Positions 1-8,872 of a stretch of 64,000 bases of DNA are shown piece by piece. The translations under genes and the position numbers were made by a program. This stretch comes from an uncultured Rhizobiaceae group bacterium (lineage in GTDB: Bacteria > Pseudomonadota > Alphaproteobacteria > Rhizobiales > Rhizobiaceae): assembly GCA_937930845.1 (NCBI GenBank), contig CALHBJ010000014.1, positions 96,753 to 160,752 of the forward strand. Reading direction: 5' to 3'. Under the pieces are notes generated by a model, which was given only the letters and a program-made list of their open reading frames with translations, searched no databases and was not told where the DNA came from. The number at the start of each line of letters is the position of its first letter. Position 1 is the stretch's first letter.

Positions 1-233
1 CCCACAGGCGTGCAAATGATGACGCAATCGGCACCGGCGACCGCCTCTGCAACGTCGAGATGGTATTCATCGCCCAGGTCTAGTGCACGGGCGCGGTCGA
101 GCGTTTCGGTGCTGCGGGTGCTGATGGCGATCGACCCCACCAAACCGTCCCGGCGGGCCCGAAGTGCGATCGATGATCCGATCAGGCCGATGCCAATGAG
201 GCAAAGGCGTTCAAAAATGGGAGATGATGTCAT
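1..233 (-). CDS. tyrA: Prephenate dehydrogenase, N-terminal part (cut by window edge)
   Basis: Only the first 77 codons or so are present; the rest lies left of the window. The visible part is a dinucleotide-binding Rossmann start: after MTSSPIFERLCLIG come IGLIGSS and a basic patch, then a strand ending in the CVIICTPVG motif typical of TyrA/TyrC. The family oxidatively decarboxylates prephenate (or dehydrogenates arogenate) in tyrosine synthesis. The ATG at 233 lies one base after the hisC-type aminotransferase stop, so the two genes are almost certainly co-transcribed and probably translationally coupled. That pairing supports an aromatic amino acid role. Substrate and cofactor choice cannot be judged from this fragment. 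Confidence 0.8.
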   Translation of the reverse strand, partial: MTSSPIFERLCLIGIGLIGSSIALRARRDGLVGSIAISTRSTETLDRARALDLGDEYHLDVAEAVAGADCVIICTPV

Positions 234-234
234 T

Positions 235-1338
235 TCATGTCTCTAAAAATTCTTTGAGTGCAGCCACGGTGCCTCTACAGGCCTCTGCCGTGCCGATGGT
301 CATGCGCAGGGAATTGGGCAAGCCATATCCGCCCACCAGACGCAATACATAACCGCGCGGGGTCAGATAGCGGTCGGCATCTGCTGCGGATTTTCCAGCA
401 ATTCCATCGAAATGCATCAGCAGGAAATTGCCCACGCTGGGCGTAACGCTCAGCCCCAAATTGGTCAATTGCTCGCTGGTCCATGCCAGCCATTGGTCAT
501 TGTGGGCAATGGCACGATCTACCGTGTCTCGGTCTTCAATGGCTGCTTGAGCTGCTGCGTGGGCTGCGGCGTTGACATTGAAGGGACCACGAACCCGGTC
601 GAGGGCATCAATGATATGGTCTGGTCCGTAAAGCCAGCCGATGCGCAGGGCAGCCAGGCCATGGATCTTTGAGAATGTGCGGGTCATCACCACATTTTCG
701 GCACTGCCCACCAGCTCAATACCCGCCTCATAATCATTGCGGCGCACATATTCAGCATAGGCGGCGTCGAGCACCAACAGGGCATTTGCAGGCAGGCCAG
801 CATGCAATCGACGCACCTCGCTCATGGCCAGATAGGTTCCGGTTGGATTGTTGGGATTGGCGATGAAAACGATTTTTGTGCGAGGTGTAACGCTGGCCAA
901 AATGGCATCCACGTCCGTTGTAAAATCTGTTTCCGGTGCGACCACTGGGGTAGCGCCTGCGGCGAGAATGCCGATCTTGTAGACCAGAAATCCATGTTGC
1001 GAATAGATCGCTTCATCGCCTGGACGCAAATAGCACTGGCAGATCAGCGACAGCAATTCGTCGGAACCATTGCCGCAAATAATGTGCTTTTCATTGAGGC
1101 CGTGCACACCGGCAATGGCCTGGCGCAGCGCGGAAGACGAGCCATCGGGATAGTCTTCCAAACGTTCCGCCAGCGCAGCGAAGGCTGATTTTGCCGCGGC
1201 ACTGGGGCCAAGGGGTGTTTCATTGGCGGAGAGCTTGTGCAGTTTCACGCCGGCAGGAACAGCCGATTTGCCTGGTACATAGGCGGCAATGTCCATCACG
1301 CCTGAATTGGGCTGGGGACGGGAACTGGAATCGCGCAT
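235..1338 (-). CDS. hisC: Histidinol-phosphate / aromatic aminotransferase (HisC family)
   Basis: A 367-residue class II pyridoxal-phosphate aminotransferase, the usual HisC length. Landmarks are [10 protein letters not shown] near residue 37 (substrate-binding N-terminus), CGNGSDELL near 88, NPNNPTG at 161-167, DAAYAEY from 191 and the Schiff-base lysine K224 in TRTFSKIHG. The family converts imidazole-acetol phosphate and glutamate to histidinol phosphate, and many members also act on phenylpyruvate or hydroxyphenylpyruvate. The next gene, one base downstream, is prephenate dehydrogenase, so in this organism it may mainly serve tyrosine and phenylalanine synthesis. That role is inferred from position; the aminotransferase fold is clear. 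Confidence 0.88.
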   Translation of the reverse strand: MRDSSSRPQPNSGVMDIAAYVPGKSAVPAGVKLHKLSANETPLGPSAAAKSAFAALAERLEDYPDGSSSALRQAIAGVHGLNEKHIICGNGSDELLSLICQCYLRPGDEAIYSQHGFLVYKIGILAAGATPVVAPETDFTTDVDAILASVTPRTKIVFIANPNNPTGTYLAMSEVRRLHAGLPANALLVLDAAYAEYVRRNDYEAGIELVGSAENVVMTRTFSKIHGLAALRIGWLYGPDHIIDALDRVRGPFNVNAAAHAAAQAAIEDRDTVDRAIAHNDQWLAWTSEQLTNLGLSVTPSVGNFLLMHFDGIAGKSAADADRYLTPRGYVLRLVGGYGLPNSLRMTIGTAEACRGTVAALKEFLET

Positions 1339-1372
1339 GATCGGGCCTGCAAAAATCTGGACTTGCGGCGGT

Positions 1373-2173
1373 TTAGTCTGACTGGCCCAAATTGGAAAGG
1401 GGGTCCGTGTCGCCCAGTTGATGGGCTGCGGGCACGTACTGGTTCTTTTGGGTTGCTCCCTGCGGGGAAAGGACGGGCACGAACACCCGTCTCGACTGGC
1501 GCTGACGCACCGGCAATCCCTGATAAAGCTGCTTTGTGGCTTCCACGATTACCACACCGCCAAAGGCTGGCAGAAACCGCCTGCCAAACCGTTCCAGCGC
1601 GCGCGATGAAGCGTTGATGAAGCGGCGGTTATAGGGGGGGAAATGCAGGGCATCGGACCAGGCGGTCGGCGTGAACATGTTGTTGCGCAACAGGCGCACC
1701 AACTGGCCGCCGGAATAGGGCCGCCCTACCGCAAATGGAGTGCGCTCAACCCGCGCCCACATGCCCCGCCGGTTTGGCACAACGATGATCAGCTTGCCGC
1801 CCGGTGCCAAGACGCGCCAGGCTTCATGGAGGGTTTCATCGGCGCTTTCGCAATGTTCCAGCGCGTGAACCATCAAAAACCTGTCTACGCTGGAATCGGG
1901 CAGAGGCAAGTCCTCTTCAAATACAAGCGCGGTGGCGCAGGGTTCGCCAAACGGCCAATGCACACCGCCCTGTCGCGCTGGCATCAGGGCGATGGTGCGC
2001 TCTGTGTCCGATTTAAACTGATCGAGAAATGGCGTGGCATAGCCCAACCCCACAAGCCTTTCCTGGCTCATGGGCCGCCAGATGGCCTTTAGGGATTGCG
2101 CAATAGACCGTTGGGCCAGCCCGCCAAGCCCGGTCGCGTAAAACTGCCTTAAATCGACTATGTCCATATTCAT
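1373..2173 (-). CDS. Class I SAM-dependent methyltransferase
   Basis: A 266-residue protein with a Methyltransf_11-like core. Motif I is the [11 protein letters not shown] segment near residue 41. [14 protein letters not shown] near 98-111 resembles the post-II region, and [16 protein letters not shown] near 119-134 is the motif III strand. The C-terminus (about 190-266) is basic and low in order. The gene is divergent from glyoxalase II with an 87-bp gap. This methyltransferase beside gloB is a recurrent Rhizobiales arrangement, but I know of no assigned substrate. Start: ATG 2173, with a second in-frame ATG at 2167; no strong ribosome-binding site distinguishes them. Confidence 0.78.
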   Translation of the reverse strand: MNMDIVDLRQFYATGLGGLAQRSIAQSLKAIWRPMSQERLVGLGYATPFLDQFKSDTERTIALMPARQGGVHWPFGEPCATALVFEEDLPLPDSSVDRFLMVHALEHCESADETLHEAWRVLAPGGKLIIVVPNRRGMWARVERTPFAVGRPYSGGQLVRLLRNNMFTPTAWSDALHFPPYNRRFINASSRALERFGRRFLPAFGGVVIVEATKQLYQGLPVRQRQSRRVFVPVLSPQGATQKNQYVPAAHQLGDTDPLSNLGQSD

Positions 2174-2260
2174 GGCAACACGCTAACAGAGAGGAGACGG
2201 ATGCAAAATGGTCAGGCTGTCAGCTTTGGCCTAATTAGCGACAACAGTTGAGGAGAACCC

Positions 2261-3022
2261 ATGAAGATTTATCAATTTCCCTGCCGGGAAGACAATTATG
2301 GCGTGATTCTTAGTGATCCCGACTCAGGCTTTGTGGCGAGCATAGATGCCCCGGAGCTGGAACCGATTGCAGATGTTCTGGAGGACAAGCGCCTCAAACT
2401 CACTCATATTTTGACCACCCATCACCATGGCGATCATGTGGCGGCAAATGCTGCACTCAAGGCGCAGCATGGTTGCGAAATTATTGGTCCGGCCAAGGAA
2501 GAAAGTAAGATTCCAGGCATTGACCGAACCGCCGATCATGGAGATGTGCTGGATGTTCAATCCCACCGCATTGAGGTCATTGGAACACCGGGCCATACGC
2601 TGGGTCAGATTGCCTATTATTTCCCCTTGAAAGGGGTGGTGTTTGCAGCGGATGCTTTGTTTGCGCTTGGGTGTGGGCGGATTTTCGAAGGGGATGCAGC
2701 CATGATGCAAACTGCGTTGCAACGACTGGCAGCCTTGCCCGATGATACGAAAATCTATGCCGGGCACGAATATACCCTGTCCAATGCCCGCTTTGCGCTT
2801 TCTGTGGACCCCACAAATGAAAGTCTGCTCAAACGCGCCCGGGAGATTGAATTGCTGCGCGATGAACAAAAGCCAACTTTGCCCACGACACTGACCTTAG
2901 AAAAACAGACCAACCCGTTTTTGCGCTGCTCTGATCCAGCGATCCGGGCGAATTTGGGCATGGAAACGGCGACCGATCTTGAGGTGTTCACAGAGTTGCG
3001 CAGCCGAAAAGACCGCTTTTGA
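2261..3022 (+). CDS. gloB: Hydroxyacylglutathione hydrolase (glyoxalase II)
   Basis: A 253-residue metallo-beta-lactamase-fold enzyme that hydrolyses S-D-lactoylglutathione to lactate and glutathione, the last step of methylglyoxal detoxification. The binuclear-metal motif THHHGDH sits at residues 53-59. Further ligands come from TPGHTLGQ near 109-116, FAADALFALGCGR near 128-140, and YAGHEYT near 166-172. The C-terminal part with NPFLR and a terminal RSRKDRF is the glutathione-binding domain found in true GloB. A strong GAGGAG ribosome-binding site precedes ATG 2261. The stop overlaps the start of the DUF985 cupin by one base (TGATG). Confidence 0.95.
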   Translation: MKIYQFPCREDNYGVILSDPDSGFVASIDAPELEPIADVLEDKRLKLTHILTTHHHGDHVAANAALKAQHGCEIIGPAKEESKIPGIDRTADHGDVLDVQSHRIEVIGTPGHTLGQIAYYFPLKGVVFAADALFALGCGRIFEGDAAMMQTALQRLAALPDDTKIYAGHEYTLSNARFALSVDPTNESLLKRAREIELLRDEQKPTLPTTLTLEKQTNPFLRCSDPAIRANLGMETATDLEVFTELRSRKDRF

Positions 3023-3465
3023 TGGACGATCTGACCGCATCGCAAGTGATTGAATTGCTCGGCCTCACGCCGCACCCTGAAGGTGGATATTATCGCGAAA
3101 ATTTTCGCGACGACAGTGCAGAGATTTCGCCATCGACGGCTATTTATTATCTTCTGGAAGCGGGAGACTGTTCCCAATGGCACCGGGTGCATGGCAGTGC
3201 GGAAGTGTGGCATCACTATGGGGGCGGGCCGCTGGCTCTGACGTTGTCTGCAAACGGCCATGATGCGCAAAGCCACCGGCTTGGCACAAATCTCAACGTG
3301 GGCGAACGACCGCAAATTGTCGTCCCCGCGGGCTGGTGGCAAACTGCCGAAAGCCTTGGCCACTGGACCCTTGTTGGCTGCACTGTGGCACCGGGATTTG
3401 ACTTTGAGAATTTTGAATTGGCGCCGCCGGATTGGCGCCCGGTTCCCCGCCCGTCATCGTCCTGA
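3022..3465 (+). CDS. Cupin-domain protein, DUF985 family
   Basis: A 147-residue single-domain cupin. The opening segment SQVIELLGLTPHPEGGYYRE is the family signature, and SQWHRVHGSAEVWHHYGG near 50-70 supplies the histidine-rich first cupin motif. The second is around WTLVGCTVAPGFDFENFEL, near the C-terminus. I chose the ATG at 3022, which overlaps the gloB stop in TGATG and implies translational coupling; a TTG at 3019 is also in frame. The biochemical function is not established. Linkage to glyoxalase II suggests, but does not show, a role with small metabolites or detoxification. Confidence 0.85.
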   Translation: MDDLTASQVIELLGLTPHPEGGYYRENFRDDSAEISPSTAIYYLLEAGDCSQWHRVHGSAEVWHHYGGGPLALTLSANGHDAQSHRLGTNLNVGERPQIVVPAGWWQTAESLGHWTLVGCTVAPGFDFENFELAPPDWRPVPRPSSS

Positions 3466-3488
3466 TCTGTGGCGATGGACGTAGACCT

Positions 3489-5321
3489 TCAGGCGGTTTT
3501 TTTGATCAAGGGCGTTTCCACCGGCAACCAGGGCAATGTGGCGCTGGGTTGGCCAAACTGGAAGCCCTGCAAGTAATCCACGCCCCAATCGCGCAGCAAG
3601 GTGGCGGTGGATTCATCTTCAACCCATTCGACCACTGTTTCAGCATTGAATAATTGTGCCAGATCGACCAGCGCCTTGATAAAGCTCTGGTTGATATGGC
3701 TGCCACCGAGATTGTCGGCAAACTGGCCATCAACCTTGATGATGTCGAAGGGTAAACTCTTGAGATTTTTGAAAGATGTGAATCCGGCACCAAAATCATC
3801 CAGCGCCACTTTGCAGCCGATATCATGGACGGAGCTGATGAAACTATTGGCTTCCTCCATGCTTTCAGCGGCATGGGATTCGGTAATTTCAACGATCAAT
3901 CTCTGGGCAAGTCCGGGTGTGCGATAGGCGCCGTGGGCGAGTTTGGACAACCATTCCGGGTCGCAGGCCGTTTCGTTTGAAACATTGAGCGAAAACTTTG
4001 CCTGCTTGTTCTGCGCCAGTGTTTGCAATGCCAGATCCAGCGCATAGTGATCAACCAGACGGATCAGGCCAAGCCGCTGGGCGATGGCAACAAATTCGCC
4101 GGCCTCAAACAATGTGCCGTCTTCGTCTTTCAAACGGATCAATGCTTCATGGAAAGCAATCTCGCCACTGGTTGCATCGACAATAGGTTGCCAGGCCAGA
4201 TGGATGCGTTTCTTTTTCAGGGCGGTGACAATGCGTTCAGCGGTACGCGCAGCCACCTGCCGTTCCTGGTCCCGTTTTGCATCGCGGCGGTAACTGACTA
4301 TGGAGGCGTCACGGCCACGGCGGCTTTCGCCCAAAGCCTGGTGGGCTGCCATGAAGGCCTGTTTCACGTTGCGCGCATGTTGGGGAATAACCACCCCGCC
4401 AATGGAAATGCTCACCGCGATGGGGCCACTGCTTGTATTGACGACATTTTCCCGCAGCATGTTCAGTGTGCGATAACCGGCGACCAACATGTCGCGATCA
4501 TTGCTTTCAGACAATATGACGCCAATCTTGGCACCGGAAAATCGCCCGATAATGTCGCGGTCGCGTAAGTTTTCTTTGAGACGGTTCGCAACTTCGGCAA
4601 TCACCGCATCCCCGGCGTCATATCCATAGACAGAATTGATCAGATCGAAATGCTCCAGTCCGATGACCATAAAAGCGGCACTTTCGCCCGTGCGCGCGAT
4701 CTCGTCGAATGTGGATTGCAGACAGGCGTTGAGGTGAGCGCGGTTGAACATGCCGGTGAGCGGATCGTGCCGGGAAAGATGCTCCAGTTTTTGTTCAGCC
4801 AGGCGGCGTTCATTAACGATGCGCACAATGCCATGGGCGCGCTGGGGCAGCCCGTCTTCACCGGCGAACCATTTTCCACTGTCTTCCAACCACAGATCGG
4901 ATGACTCATTTTCGGTGCTGCCAGCCAGGGCGTATTGCAGCCGGTAGCGAACGCCTTCGCCTTCGTCTTTTGTGGTCGAAGACAATATTGCGTCATTGCG
5001 TGTGGATTCGGTCGTGGCGATCAACAGGGCATTGAATTCCCGGGTGGTCCCGATTGGTGTGTCCTGGCCGAGATTCATCAGCCGGTGGGCACCATCGCTC
5101 CAGGTGAGAATGTCCTTGTCGATATCCCACTCGTAAACACATTCGCCAATCGAATTGAGAACATCGGTTTCCAGATTACGCCGTTCGCCAAGTGTGCGCC
5201 TCTCCGCAATTTTGCGGCGGGCGGGGGAATCATCCTCCGGGGTCGCTTGTGACGAACTGGTGTGTGAATCTGACATCAATGATGGCCAACGAATCTCTGG
5301 AAACAGCATTGTCCAAAACAT
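3489..5321 (-). CDS. c-di-GMP phosphodiesterase with PAS-like, degenerate GGDEF and EAL domains
   Basis: 610 residues from ATG 5321; an in-frame ATG at 5276 (MSDSHTSSS...) may be the true start, and neither has a clear ribosome-binding site. The layout is a basic N-terminus, a PAS-like sensor at about 52-170, a GGDEF domain at about 180-345 and an EAL domain at about 370-600. In the GGDEF domain the catalytic loop reads GRFSGAKIG (259-267) instead of RxGGDEF, so cyclase activity is unlikely. The EAL domain keeps EAL 392-394, N446, E478, the DDFGAGF stretch 508-514, K529 and the late QGF motif, so it should hydrolyse c-di-GMP. There is no membrane segment; it is probably cytosolic. The gene is convergent with the cupin gene. 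Confidence 0.88.
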   Translation of the reverse strand: MFWTMLFPEIRWPSLMSDSHTSSSQATPEDDSPARRKIAERRTLGERRNLETDVLNSIGECVYEWDIDKDILTWSDGAHRLMNLGQDTPIGTTREFNALLIATTESTRNDAILSSTTKDEGEGVRYRLQYALAGSTENESSDLWLEDSGKWFAGEDGLPQRAHGIVRIVNERRLAEQKLEHLSRHDPLTGMFNRAHLNACLQSTFDEIARTGESAAFMVIGLEHFDLINSVYGYDAGDAVIAEVANRLKENLRDRDIIGRFSGAKIGVILSESNDRDMLVAGYRTLNMLRENVVNTSSGPIAVSISIGGVVIPQHARNVKQAFMAAHQALGESRRGRDASIVSYRRDAKRDQERQVAARTAERIVTALKKKRIHLAWQPIVDATSGEIAFHEALIRLKDEDGTLFEAGEFVAIAQRLGLIRLVDHYALDLALQTLAQNKQAKFSLNVSNETACDPEWLSKLAHGAYRTPGLAQRLIVEITESHAAESMEEANSFISSVHDIGCKVALDDFGAGFTSFKNLKSLPFDIIKVDGQFADNLGGSHINQSFIKALVDLAQLFNAETVVEWVEDESTATLLRDWGVDYLQGFQFGQPSATLPWLPVETPLIKKTA

Positions 5322-5441
5322 TCGTTAACGAACAGGTAACCTCGAAATGATCATGCCACACGTATTGGTGTGCGAACTCACTGGAAACGGGCATGGGGTC
5401 GTCGTAGAGGGGAAACAGAATTCTTATAATCGCGGATAAAT

Positions 5442-6929
5442 ATGATGAGCCTTGATGGGGACTATGAAGAATTTTTGGCCCATGCCAAGCGACTGGCTGG
5501 ATTGTCAGGCGTGGCTGCCATCGCATCCTGGGATCAAGAAGTGATGATGCCAGCCAAGGGTGCCCAGGGACGTGCGGAACAGATGGGTGTTTTGGCGGCT
5601 ATTTCCCACGAGCAGGCCGTATCTCCCCGGTATGGAGATCTGATCCAGTCTCTCAGCACAGGTGTCGACGATCCCGTTGCCCAGGCGAATGTGCGGCTTG
5701 CCAAACGCCATTATGACCGGGCCATCAAAGTTCCCGCCCGCCTTGCTTTTGAGCTTGCCCGTGCCACGTCATTGGCTCAGGGCATCTGGGCGAAGGCCCG
5801 ATCCGACAATCGGTTTGGAGATTTTGCCCCGGTACTAAAACAGGTATTGGCGCTCAAACGTGAAGAAGCTGATTGCATCGCACAAAACGGACAATCTGCC
5901 TATGATGCCCTGCTGAATGATTTTGAACCGGGCATGACGGTGGAAATCCTCCAGCCCTTGCTGGAGAGCATGCGACCAAGGCTGACCGCTTTGCGCGAAA
6001 AAATAGCTGGCGGGTCATCGTCAAATGATGGGCTTGAGGGCGATTTTGCCAGCGAGGGGCAAATGGCCCTTGCCAGGCGTTTTGGCGACATCACCGGATA
6101 TGACTGGGAAGGGGGGCGCCTTGATCTGTCCACCCATCCTTTTTCCACCGGCATTGGCCCCGGTGATGTGCGGATTACCACCCGCGTGCGAACAGACAAT
6201 CCCTTTGACTGCCTTTATTCAACATTGCACGAAATCGGCCATGCACTCTACGAGCAGGGATTGCCACAGGATCATGCTTTCACGCCCGTGTGCACCTATG
6301 CGTCGATGGGGGTTCATGAAAGCCAGTCGCGACTTTGGGAAAATCAGATCGGGCGCAGCCGTGCATTTTGCCAATGGCTGGTGGCTGAATTCAATGCAAC
6401 CTTTTCTGACCGTTCCCCTGTAAGCGCTAAACAACTCTACCGTGCGGTCAATCAGGTTGAGACCGGGTTTATCCGTACCGACGCCGATGAAGTGCACTAT
6501 AATCTGCATGTTTTGCTGCGGTTTGAGCTTGAGCGTGAACTGATCAGTGGCGAGCTGGAGGTTGAAGATCTTGAGAACGAGTGGAACAGCCGGTTCAAAC
6601 GGGATTTCGATCTGGATGTGCCGGATGCCGCCCACGGTGTGTTGCAGGATGTTCACTGGTCTGTGGGGGCGTTTGGCTATTTTCCCACCTATTCCCTGGG
6701 CACAATCTATTCCGCGCAATTATTTGATGCGATGGTCAAGGATATTCCAAAATTGCCTGACCTGATTGCGGTGGGTGATACCTCGCCTGCGCTGGCTTGG
6801 TTGCGCCGTCATGTTCATTCAAAGGGTGCACTTGTTGCGCCCCATAAATTGGTTGAAACCGCAGCCGGCGCACCCCTGTCGGCGCAACCGCTGCTGGATT
6901 ATCTGGAACAAAAATACGGCGAATTCTGA
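5442..6929 (+). CDS. M32-family metallocarboxypeptidase
   Basis: 495 residues, the normal size for thermostable carboxypeptidase Taq/Pfu-type enzymes, which remove C-terminal residues from peptides using one metal ion. The zinc motif HEIGHALYEQG begins at H263. The downstream ligand-bearing helix reads GVHESQSRLWEN near 288-299. RTDADEVHYNLH and FGYFPTYSLG near the C-terminus are further M32 signatures. The N-terminus has WDQEVMMPAKG, the usual M32 opening. ATG 5442 is followed immediately by another ATG at 5445. There is no signal peptide, so it is cytosolic. It is divergent from the EAL gene across a gap of about 120-165 bp and stands alone as a transcription unit. Confidence 0.93.
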   Translation: MMSLDGDYEEFLAHAKRLAGLSGVAAIASWDQEVMMPAKGAQGRAEQMGVLAAISHEQAVSPRYGDLIQSLSTGVDDPVAQANVRLAKRHYDRAIKVPARLAFELARATSLAQGIWAKARSDNRFGDFAPVLKQVLALKREEADCIAQNGQSAYDALLNDFEPGMTVEILQPLLESMRPRLTALREKIAGGSSSNDGLEGDFASEGQMALARRFGDITGYDWEGGRLDLSTHPFSTGIGPGDVRITTRVRTDNPFDCLYSTLHEIGHALYEQGLPQDHAFTPVCTYASMGVHESQSRLWENQIGRSRAFCQWLVAEFNATFSDRSPVSAKQLYRAVNQVETGFIRTDADEVHYNLHVLLRFELERELISGELEVEDLENEWNSRFKRDFDLDVPDAAHGVLQDVHWSVGAFGYFPTYSLGTIYSAQLFDAMVKDIPKLPDLIAVGDTSPALAWLRRHVHSKGALVAPHKLVETAAGAPLSAQPLLDYLEQKYGEF

Positions 6930-6950
6930 TTGCCGGTAACTGCCAGGGAA

Positions 6951-7571
6951 TTACGCGGCTTCCTTTTCGCGCGCGCGGGCACGGGCCAATGCGTCGCGCC
7001 CCAGAACCCGGTCGAAATAGGCATTTACGGAGTCGCTATTGATGGCAAGTTTGGCATTGCGCGCCCAGGAGCCGATATGCCCCAATAATACGTCAGCGGC
7101 TGTAAATTGCTCGCCCATAACGAAGGGTCCATCGCCCAGCCGGGCTTCCATGGCGGCGATGGCGCGGGTAAATTCTTGTCCCGTGATGTCGCCAACGTCC
7201 AGACGCATCTCTTCGGGGAGAATGAATTTGTGCTTGGTCTTAAGCCATAGGGGCGCTTCCAGATCACCCTGGGCAAAATGAATCCACGAGTCCAATTGCG
7301 CCCTTTGGGGCGAACCGGAGGGCGCGGTCATGCCCTTTTGCGGGTGTTTGTCGGCAAGGTAAGAACAGATGGCCGCTGAATCGATGACAATGAGATCACC
7401 GTCCACCAGCACCGGGCCTTTGCCGGCTGGGTTGACGGCTTTCATCTCTGGCGAGTGCGGCTTTGCCACAACAATCTCATAGGCCTGACCCAGTTCTTCA
7501 CACATCCAGGAAACGCGGGTTAAACGGGAGCCTGGGCTTCCGAAAATTTGTACAGGCGAGTTTGAAGCCAT
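6951..7571 (-). CDS. Glutathione S-transferase
   Basis: About 206 residues from ATG 7571, which has an AAGGA ribosome-binding site 8 bases upstream; an in-frame extension to 7625 lacks one. The N-terminal thioredoxin-like domain (about 1-80) shows VQIFGSPGSRLTRVSWMCEE and the ILVDGDLIVIDSAAI-type region with the cis-Pro and E/D-S-A glutathione-binding turn. The rest is the helical C-terminal domain with QFTAADVLLGHIGSW. The family conjugates or removes glutathione from electrophiles; the substrate is unknown. It is convergent with the M32 carboxypeptidase and divergent from the DegT aminotransferase. Confidence 0.88.
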   Translation of the reverse strand: MASNSPVQIFGSPGSRLTRVSWMCEELGQAYEIVVAKPHSPEMKAVNPAGKGPVLVDGDLIVIDSAAICSYLADKHPQKGMTAPSGSPQRAQLDSWIHFAQGDLEAPLWLKTKHKFILPEEMRLDVGDITGQEFTRAIAAMEARLGDGPFVMGEQFTAADVLLGHIGSWARNAKLAINSDSVNAYFDRVLGRDALARARAREKEAA

Positions 7572-7644
7572 GGAATGTCCTTGGATGATTGCGCGATGGG
7601 GACTTATCGCTGTAAGCAGAAACAAAGTATCAGTCTAACGGAGC

Positions 7645-8844
7645 GTGGCCCCCGTGCAACGCACATTTTCCAAACCATTTACGCAGCAGGAACCCATCAG
7701 CGAAGCGCTGATTGAACGTGTGAGCGATATCATGCGAACCGGCAGGTTGCATCGCTATAACACGGTTGATGGAGAGATCGCCGAGGCGGCTGCGCTGGAG
7801 CGGGATTATGCTGCCTGGCAAGGGTCCAAATATTGTCTTGCGTGCACATCGGGCGGCTATGCCCTTGGCGTTGCCTTGAAGGCTGCGGGTTTGCGGGCTG
7901 GCGACAAGGTCTTGGCAAATGCCTATACGCTGGCCCCGGTGCCAGGAGCCATTCACAACGCCGGTGGCGTGCCCGTATTCGTCGAGATCGGCGAAGAATG
8001 GCGCATTGATGTGGCCGACCTTGAGGCCAAGGCGCAATCCAGCGATGCCCGGTTCTTGATGTTGTCCCACATGCGCGGACACATTGGTGAAATGGAAGCG
8101 ATTGTGGCCATTTGTGAGCGCTACGACATCACAATGGTTGAAGACTGTGCCCACACGATGGGTGCGCGCTGGAACGGCAAAAGGTCGGGCAATTTTGGCC
8201 GTGTGGCTGCATTTTCGACCCAGACCTACAAGCATATCAATTCAGGTGAAGGTGGGTTGCTGACAACCGATGATCCGGTGATTGCTGCGCGGGCGATCAT
8301 CATGTCGGGTTCTTACATGCTCTACGCCAGCCATGGTGCGGCCCCTGAACAAAGCGTGTTTGATGCGGTGAAACTGACCACCCCCAATTATTCCGGGCGG
8401 ATGGACAATCTGCGCGCAGCGCTGATCCGGGCGCAGTTGGCAGGCATTGATGACAGTGTGCGCCGATGGAACGAACGCTACCGGGCGCTGGAAAAGCAGG
8501 TGGCCGCAAGTCCTCATATTGATACGGTGGAACGGCCACAGCATGAGGAATTTGTGGGATCCTCTTTCCAGTTTCGCCCACGAATTTCAGTGAAAGATAT
8601 GCCTGCGTTTTTGACCGGCTGTTCCCAGCGCGGGGTGGATGTGAAATGGTTTGGTGCGGCTGAACCAAAAGCCTTCACCAGCCGATATGACAGTTGGCAA
8701 TATCTGGCGCCGCAAGCCCCACTTGAAAAGACACTGAAAGTTCTGGAAACTACCTGCGATATTCGCGTCCCTTTGACATTCGATGAAGATGATTGTGCCA
8801 TCGTTGGAGCCATTATTGCCGACGAGGTCAACAAACATCTTTAG
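7645..8844 (+). CDS. DegT/DnrJ/EryC1/StrS-family aminotransferase
   Basis: 399 residues from GTG 7645, with GGAG just upstream. It is a fold type I pyridoxal-phosphate enzyme. ACTSGGYALG near 66-75 forms the phosphate cup, VEDCAHTMG carries D167 under the cofactor ring, and the Schiff-base lysine is K196 in TQTYKHINSGEGG. The family transaminates keto-sugars attached to nucleotides, giving amino sugars for LPS, capsule or glycoprotein glycans. No sugar-nucleotide dehydratase or transferase is nearby, so the substrate is unknown. The next gene, a secreted SGNH hydrolase, starts only 28 bases after the stop, linking it to the envelope block that follows. Confidence 0.87.
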   Translation: MAPVQRTFSKPFTQQEPISEALIERVSDIMRTGRLHRYNTVDGEIAEAAALERDYAAWQGSKYCLACTSGGYALGVALKAAGLRAGDKVLANAYTLAPVPGAIHNAGGVPVFVEIGEEWRIDVADLEAKAQSSDARFLMLSHMRGHIGEMEAIVAICERYDITMVEDCAHTMGARWNGKRSGNFGRVAAFSTQTYKHINSGEGGLLTTDDPVIAARAIIMSGSYMLYASHGAAPEQSVFDAVKLTTPNYSGRMDNLRAALIRAQLAGIDDSVRRWNERYRALEKQVAASPHIDTVERPQHEEFVGSSFQFRPRISVKDMPAFLTGCSQRGVDVKWFGAAEPKAFTSRYDSWQYLAPQAPLEKTLKVLETTCDIRVPLTFDEDDCAIVGAIIADEVNKHL

Positions 8845-8872
8845 CGTTCAGATTTGCAACCGGAGAATAGGT

